Assembly: GCA_022614695.1 (NCBI GenBank)
Contig: JAKEIC010000105.1
Coordinates: 1-35,326 of the forward strand
Direction: 5' to 3'
Origin: Planctomycetales bacterium
GTDB taxonomy: Bacteria; Planctomycetota; JAKEIC01
DNA: 35,326 bases
The position numbers were made by a program, and so were the translations under genes. Of the stretch, positions 31,449 through 35,326 are shown piece after piece (the first letter of the stretch is position 1; each line of letters begins with the position of its first letter). The notes under the pieces are model-generated. The model worked only from the letters and a program-made list of their open reading frames with translations. It made no database searches and had not been told where the DNA came from.

Positions 31449-32230
31449 GGGATTCCCTTGCGGTCACCTCCGCCCCTTCGTACGCTCCCCTCGTGCCGAA
31501 TCCCGCATCCGAGATCGTCTCCCTCGCGTACTGGACCGAGCTGTTCACGCCGCCCCAGTCCCGGCCGGAGAAGGAGCTGCGGAGCTTCTTCGCCTCGCTC
31601 GCCGAGACGACCGAGTACCGGAGCTACCGGGCCCTCCCCCCGGGCGGCGCGGTGATGAGCGCCGAGGACCCGGCGCAGGGCGCCGAACGCGAGAGCTACC
31701 TCGCGGTGCTCCCCGACCGGATCACCGTGAAGGAGCTCCGGAGCGAGGGGGTCTCGCTCGACCTCTTCCAGGAGCGCGTCGAGCAGGCGATCGCGGGGTC
31801 CTCCAAGATCCTCGGGCTCGGCGCGTTCCTCTGCCAGAAGGCGTGCGTGCAGGCGCTCATCCACCAGGGGCGCCACAAGCTCGCGGTCGAGTACGTCGCG
31901 GGCGACGTTCTGAAGCTCGACGCGAAGCGGCTCTCCGAGCACCTCGGCTCGGTCGTCCGCATGGTGGGGCTGCGCTGCCTCACCCAGCCGTCCGAGCCCG
32001 AGCCGGAGAAGCCGCCCGTCCCCCAGTTCGACATCCAAATCGAGTCGTCGCTGCAGTCCCCGCCCTACGTGTGGATCTCGGCGACGGGGACGTTCCCGGG
32101 CCCCATCGCGGGCGGCGAGCCGCAGGGGATCCTCGGCAACGTCCGCGCGGTGTACGAGTTCGTCGAGGGGCGCGTCGTGCCGTTCGTGCTCGGCCGCCCC
32201 GCGAACCCGCCCCCCGCGACGCAGGAGTGA
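31445..32230 (+). CDS. Uncharacterised protein coupled to the polymerase gene
   Basis: 261 residues from ATG 31445, which overlaps the polymerase stop (ATGA) and follows GGAGAGGGTGG. An alternative leaderless start is GTG 31493 (MPNPASEIVSLAYWTELF). No family is recognised. The protein is soluble and mixed alpha/beta, with LAYWTELFTPPQSRPEKELR, SYLAVLPDRITVKELRSEG and LGAFLCQKACVQALIHQGRH. The last 60 residues are Pro-rich. Coupling to a polymerase and to the DUF72 gene suggests a shared DNA-damage or nucleic-acid role, but that rests only on position. Confidence 0.75.
   Translation: MRDSLAVTSAPSYAPLVPNPASEIVSLAYWTELFTPPQSRPEKELRSFFASLAETTEYRSYRALPPGGAVMSAEDPAQGAERESYLAVLPDRITVKELRSEGVSLDLFQERVEQAIAGSSKILGLGAFLCQKACVQALIHQGRHKLAVEYVAGDVLKLDAKRLSEHLGSVVRMVGLRCLTQPSEPEPEKPPVPQFDIQIESSLQSPPYVWISATGTFPGPIAGGEPQGILGNVRAVYEFVEGRVVPFVLGRPANPPPATQE
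31458..31486 (+). promoter_or_regulatory. Possible internal promoter giving a leaderless GTG 31493 start
   Basis: TTGCGG (31458-31463) and TACGCT (31481-31486) are 17 nt apart, and GTG 31493 lies six bases after the -10. Each hexamer matches consensus at only three positions, so this is weak and relies on the repeated spacing seen at other genes. Confidence 0.25.
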
Positions 32231-33072
32231 CGCCGACGGCCGGCGACGTCCGCGTCGGGACGAGCGGCTGGTCCTTCCCCGACTGGACGGGGCCGTTCTA
32301 CCCGGAGGGGATGGGAGACCGGGAACGGCTCCCGTTCTACGCCGCGCGCTTCCGGGCGCTCGAGTGGAACGCGACCCACTACCGGCCGCCCGCGCCCGAG
32401 GCGTGCGCCGCCCTCGCCGCGAAGACGCCGCCCGACTTCGCGATCGTGGTGAAGGCCTACCGGGGGATCACCCACGAGCCCGAGGACCCCGACCCGCTGC
32501 CCGCGTTCCGCGACGCGCTCGCCCCTCTCGCGGCGGCCCGCAAGCTCGGGGGGGTGCTCCTCCAGTACCCGCAGAGGCTCCACGCGACGGCCGAGGCACG
32601 CCGCCGGGTGGCGGGCACGGCGCGGGCGATGGGAGACGTCCCGGTGGTCGCCGAGTTCCGGCACCGCTCGTGGGCAACGCCCGAGTCCCTCCGGTTCCTC
32701 CGGGACTCGGGGATCGGGTTCTGCTGCGTGGACGAGCCGGATCTCCCCGACCTCATGCCCCGGATCGCCGAGGCGACGGGGCCCCTCGGCTACCTCCGCT
32801 TCCACAGCCGCGACGCCTCGGCCTGGTACGGCGAGGGCGAGAAGGACCGCTACGACTATCTCTACAGCGAGGCGGAGATGTCCGAGTGGCTCGCCGCGCT
32901 CCGGGACCTGGCGGCCACGACGGTCCGGACCTTCGTCTTTTTCAACAACTGCCACCGCGGCCAGGCGGCCCAGAACGCCCGCGCCTTCGCGCGGATCCTC
33001 GCCCGCGAGGGGCTCGCGCCTCCCCCGCCGGAGCCCCCGGAGCCGCCGAGGCAGGGGGGGCTGTTCGGCTAG
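32227..33072 (+). CDS. DUF72 (YecE-like) TIM-barrel protein
   Basis: 281 residues. GTG 32227 overlaps the upstream stop (GTGA), so it is translationally coupled. Family marks: VRVGTSGWSFPDWTGPFYP at the N-terminus, ALEWNATHYRPP, VVKAYRGITHE, GVLLQYPQRLH, VVAEFRHRSWATPE, GYLRFHSRD and the end TFVFFNNCHRGQAAQNARAF. The length is normal. The fold is a TIM barrel; the biochemical role of the family is not settled. The stop TAG shares the sequence CTAG with the stop of the convergent kinase-fragment gene. Confidence 0.92.
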   Translation: MTPTAGDVRVGTSGWSFPDWTGPFYPEGMGDRERLPFYAARFRALEWNATHYRPPAPEACAALAAKTPPDFAIVVKAYRGITHEPEDPDPLPAFRDALAPLAAARKLGGVLLQYPQRLHATAEARRRVAGTARAMGDVPVVAEFRHRSWATPESLRFLRDSGIGFCCVDEPDLPDLMPRIAEATGPLGYLRFHSRDASAWYGEGEKDRYDYLYSEAEMSEWLAALRDLAATTVRTFVFFNNCHRGQAAQNARAFARILAREGLAPPPPEPPEPPRQGGLFG

Positions 33073-34925
33073 CGTGAGCGGAGCTCCCGCTCGCACCGGG
33101 CGAGGAGCCCGCGGACCTGCTCGGCGCGCGGGTCCCCGGGCGCGAGGCGGAGCACCGTCCGGAGCCTCTCCGCCGCGCCCGCGAAGTCTCCCCGGTCCAC
33201 GAGGAGGAACCCGAGGTTCGCGTGCGGCGTCGCGTAGCTCGGGTTGCTGCGGATGGCGGCCTCGAAGTCCCGCTCGGCCGCGGCCGTATCCCCGAGGTTC
33301 CTCCGCACCATCCCCCTGTTGTTGAGCGCCAGAGGATCCCCGGGCGCCCGGCGGATCGCCTCCGTGTAGTCCTCGATCGCTCCCGCGAGGTCTCCCATCC
33401 TCTGGCGGAGCATTCCGCGGTTGTTGCAGGGCATCGGGTCCCCGGGGTCGAGCCGGGCGAGTTCCCCGAAGTCGTCCATCGCCCCCGGGAGGTCCCCGAG
33501 CCGGAGCCGGCAGTTCCCGCGCCCGAGGAGCGCGGTCGGCAGGTCCGGCCGCCCCTGGAGCGCGGCGGTGTGGTCCTCGACCGCGCCGCGGAGGTCGCCC
33601 AGGGCCTCGCGCGCCTCCGCGCGGGCGGTGTATCCCTCCGGGTAGCCCGGGCGCAGGCGCAGCGCCTCGTCGAAGTCGGCCTTCGCGCGCTCCGGGTCGC
33701 CGAGGCGCAGCCGCGCGAGGCCCCGGTTGAGGACGGCCTCCGGGAAGTCCGGCCGCAGCCGGAGTGCCGCCTCGAAGTCGGCGAGCGCCCCCGCGAGGTC
33801 CCGCAGGCGCTTCCGGGCCAGGCCCCGCCCGTTCAGGGCCCACGCGAACGGGACGCCGTCGCTGAGACCGACGTCATAGTCCCGCAGGGCGGCCTTCGGG
33901 TCCCCGGCGGGGTCTCCGCTCTCGACGTAGGCCCGGAGCAGCGCCGCCTCCCACCCGGTCTCGTCCCGCGCCTCCCGGCGCGATTCCTCCCAACGCCCCT
34001 CCAACGCCGCGAGGGCCGCCCTCGCGATCCGCCCGTGCCGTCCGGGGTCGGCCGAGAAGGCCTCGAGGGCCGGCCGCGCCTCCTCGGGCCGCAGCCCGAA
34101 GAAGGCCTCGAGCGAGAGGAGGAAGCGCGCCGCCCCCGACTCGGGCGCCCCCGCGGGGACTCGCCCCCACTCCTCGCGCGCCTCGCCGGGGAGTTCCACC
34201 GCCCAGAGCAGGAGACCCCGCTCGAGGCGCCACGCGTGCCGGGCCGGCTCGAGCGCGAGGGCCTCGCCGAGGAGCCGCGCCCCCTCGATCGGGTCGAGGC
34301 TCCGGAGCGCCCGGGCCCGGTCGGCGAGCGCGTCGGCGCGCGCGAGTGGCGCCCGGGGGGCGGGCGCGGCGGACGGGCCGGGCGGGCTAAGCGGGGAGCG
34401 CGCTGCGGCCCCCCCGCCGCGCGGCCACGCCCCCCAGACCGCCCCGGCGATCCCCGCCGCCGCGAGGGCCAGCCCGGCGGCGACCGCGGCCCGGGACCGC
34501 CGGGGGGCACGCGCGACGGGGGCCTTCCCCTCGAGTACGCGGTCGAGGTCGTCGCGCAGCGCCGCCCCGTCCGGGTAACGCCCCGCGAGGCGCTTGGCGA
34601 GGGATACCTGGACGACCCTCTCGACGGCCTCGGGGACTCCCGGCGCGAACCGGCGGATCGGCACCGCCTCGCGCTGGAGAATCCTGAGGACGACGTGCGC
34701 CGAGGTCTCCCCCTCGAACGGGACCCGACCCGCGACCGCCTCGTAGAGGAGGATCCCGACCGCCCACGTGTCGGTCGCCGGGGTGAGGGCCGACGAATCG
34801 CCGCGCGCCTGCTCGGGGCTCATGTACTCGACGGTCCCCAGGGCGACGCCGGTACGGGTGAGCTTGCTGCCGGTCGAGACGGACTTGGCGAGACCGAAGT
34901 CGGTGAGGAAGGCCGCTACCTCCAC
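33069..34925 (-). CDS. Ser/Thr protein kinase fragment lacking the N-lobe, with membrane helix and TPR tail
   Basis: 618 residues from GTG 34925. The sequence begins only nine residues before the kinase DFG motif (FLTDFGLAKSV). The activation segment and C-lobe are intact (GTVEYMSPEQARGD, DTWAVGILLYEAVAGRVPFEG), and then come a membrane helix (about 147-168) and seven TPRs (about 365-605, for example NNRGMVRRNLGDTAAAERDF). The glycine loop, VAIK lysine and a catalytic-loop HRDxKxxN in frame are absent, so it cannot phosphorylate as written. The first ten bases overlap the end of an acyl-CoA synthetase-like gene. Full-length relatives are the usual planctomycete kinase-TPR proteins. It is either a recent deletion product or a chimeric assembly join. 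Confidence 0.7.
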   Translation of the reverse strand: MEVAAFLTDFGLAKSVSTGSKLTRTGVALGTVEYMSPEQARGDSSALTPATDTWAVGILLYEAVAGRVPFEGETSAHVVLRILQREAVPIRRFAPGVPEAVERVVQVSLAKRLAGRYPDGAALRDDLDRVLEGKAPVARAPRRSRAAVAAGLALAAAGIAGAVWGAWPRGGGAAARSPLSPPGPSAAPAPRAPLARADALADRARALRSLDPIEGARLLGEALALEPARHAWRLERGLLLWAVELPGEAREEWGRVPAGAPESGAARFLLSLEAFFGLRPEEARPALEAFSADPGRHGRIARAALAALEGRWEESRREARDETGWEAALLRAYVESGDPAGDPKAALRDYDVGLSDGVPFAWALNGRGLARKRLRDLAGALADFEAALRLRPDFPEAVLNRGLARLRLGDPERAKADFDEALRLRPGYPEGYTARAEAREALGDLRGAVEDHTAALQGRPDLPTALLGRGNCRLRLGDLPGAMDDFGELARLDPGDPMPCNNRGMLRQRMGDLAGAIEDYTEAIRRAPGDPLALNNRGMVRRNLGDTAAAERDFEAAIRSNPSYATPHANLGFLLVDRGDFAGAAERLRTVLRLAPGDPRAEQVRGLLARCERELRSR

Positions 34926-35326
34926 AGCGTCTCGATGAGCTCCCCGTAGCGCTGCGCGACGACGGCGCGCTTCACCTTGAGGGTGGCCGTGAGCTCCTCG
35001 CCCACCTTGAACTCGCGCGGGAGGAGAGCCACCCGGGCGACCCGTTCGTAGCGCTTGAAGCCCGCCTCGGAGGTGAGGAGACGCGACGCCTCCTGCTCGA
35101 CGAGCGACGAGGCGCGAGGGTCGCGGACGAGCGCCTCGGCACCGGGCGTCTGCCCGTCCGTCGCGAGCCGCGCCGCGATCGCCTCGACGCGCGGGACGAC
35201 GAGCGCCCCGAGGACGGGCTTGTCCTGGCCGACGACCACGGCCTGCGCGATGAGCGGGCTCTCGCAGAGGCGCGCCTCGACGCGCTCGGGATCCACCTTC
35301 TCGCCCGAGAGGAGCGCGATCTGGTC
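34916..35326 (-). CDS. Long-chain acyl-CoA synthetase (AMP-binding) C-terminal part, continues beyond the window
   Basis: The visible 136 residues are the C-terminal domain of an ANL-superfamily adenylating enzyme: LLSGEKVDPERVEA near the edge, SPLIAQAVVVGQDKPVLGAL, FKVGEELTATLKVKRAVV and the end YGELIETLWR. This ending is normal for FACS-type enzymes, which activate fatty acids to acyl-CoA with ATP, so the C-terminus looks complete. The N-terminal adenylation core lies past base 35326. Its TAG stop overlaps the start of the truncated kinase frame. Confidence 0.87.
   Translation of the reverse strand, partial: DQIALLSGEKVDPERVEARLCESPLIAQAVVVGQDKPVLGALVVPRVEAIAARLATDGQTPGAEALVRDPRASSLVEQEASRLLTSEAGFKRYERVARVALLPREFKVGEELTATLKVKRAVVAQRYGELIETLWR

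Noticed and set aside
34908..34925. Apparent HRD catalytic motif (AHRD) in the kinase frame just upstream of GTG 34925
   Set aside because: It lies out of frame inside the conserved synthetase C-terminus, and lacks the following KxxN; coincidence.
1..35326. tRNA, rRNA, CRISPR arrays, insertion sequences
   Set aside because: No cloverleaf, spaced direct repeats, transposase or terminal inverted repeats were recognised by eye on either strand.

Overview
The window is very GC-rich (roughly 70% or more by eye) and almost fully coding, with about 21 intact genes plus two cut by the window edges. The gene content suggests a planctomycete or a close relative: a DUF1549/DUF1553 gene followed by a Tat-exported DUF1501 gene, a Ser/Thr-kinase relic fused to TPRs, secreted squalene-cyclase-like toroid proteins in tandem, a prokaryotic RING-type zinc protein, and a protease-HEAT-vWA protein. 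This is inference from family distribution; no rRNA or tRNA gene is present to confirm it.

Layout. 1-5228 (minus): 3' truncated gene for a very large secreted adhesin-like protein with a G8-like N-terminus and about eight Ig-like repeats. 5587-8615 (plus): DUF1549/DUF1553 and DUF1501 pair. 8646-13516 (plus): exopolysaccharide cassette with Wzz/BY-kinase, O-antigen-ligase-like polymerase and a membrane-anchored TPR protein, tightly coupled. 13559-14240 (plus): Phd-type antitoxin and PIN-domain toxin. 14248-16275 (minus): glutamine-dependent NAD synthetase. 16413-18638 (plus): a metal-handling cluster described below. 18649-19587: SEC-C zinc protein. 19598-23531: three tandem secreted alpha/alpha-toroid paralogues. 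23564-24523: membrane protein with a RING-like zinc module. 24533-28112 (minus): protease/HEAT/vWA protein and a hypothetical gene. 28260-33072 (plus): DnaE-family polymerase, an unknown protein and a DUF72 protein. 33069-35326 (minus): kinase fragment with TPRs, abutting the 3' end of an acyl-CoA synthetase-like gene that leaves the window.

Most interesting system. The cluster at 16413-18638 appears to encode two selenoproteins. In the small exported HMA-domain protein (18282-18638) the metal-binding CxxC is replaced exactly by two in-frame TGA codons (UxxU), with a SECIS-like hairpin just downstream. Upstream, an anti-sigma-factor-like protein fused to a C-terminal HMA domain is interrupted by two adjacent in-frame TGA codons, again followed by a SECIS-like hairpin; coding continues in the same frame without another start. 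In both genes the hairpin loop begins 21 nt after the first TGA. An outer-membrane-barrel-like protein lies between them. I read this as a candidate selenium-armed soft-metal sensing and trafficking operon.

A second theme is gene starts. Several genes (8646, 13559, 16275, 18649, 23564, 28260) have a -10-like hexamer ending 6-8 nt before the start codon, which would give leaderless mRNAs. Two variants recur: ATAATCC and TAAGAT. Other genes carry ordinary Shine-Dalgarno sites or are coupled by stop/start overlap.
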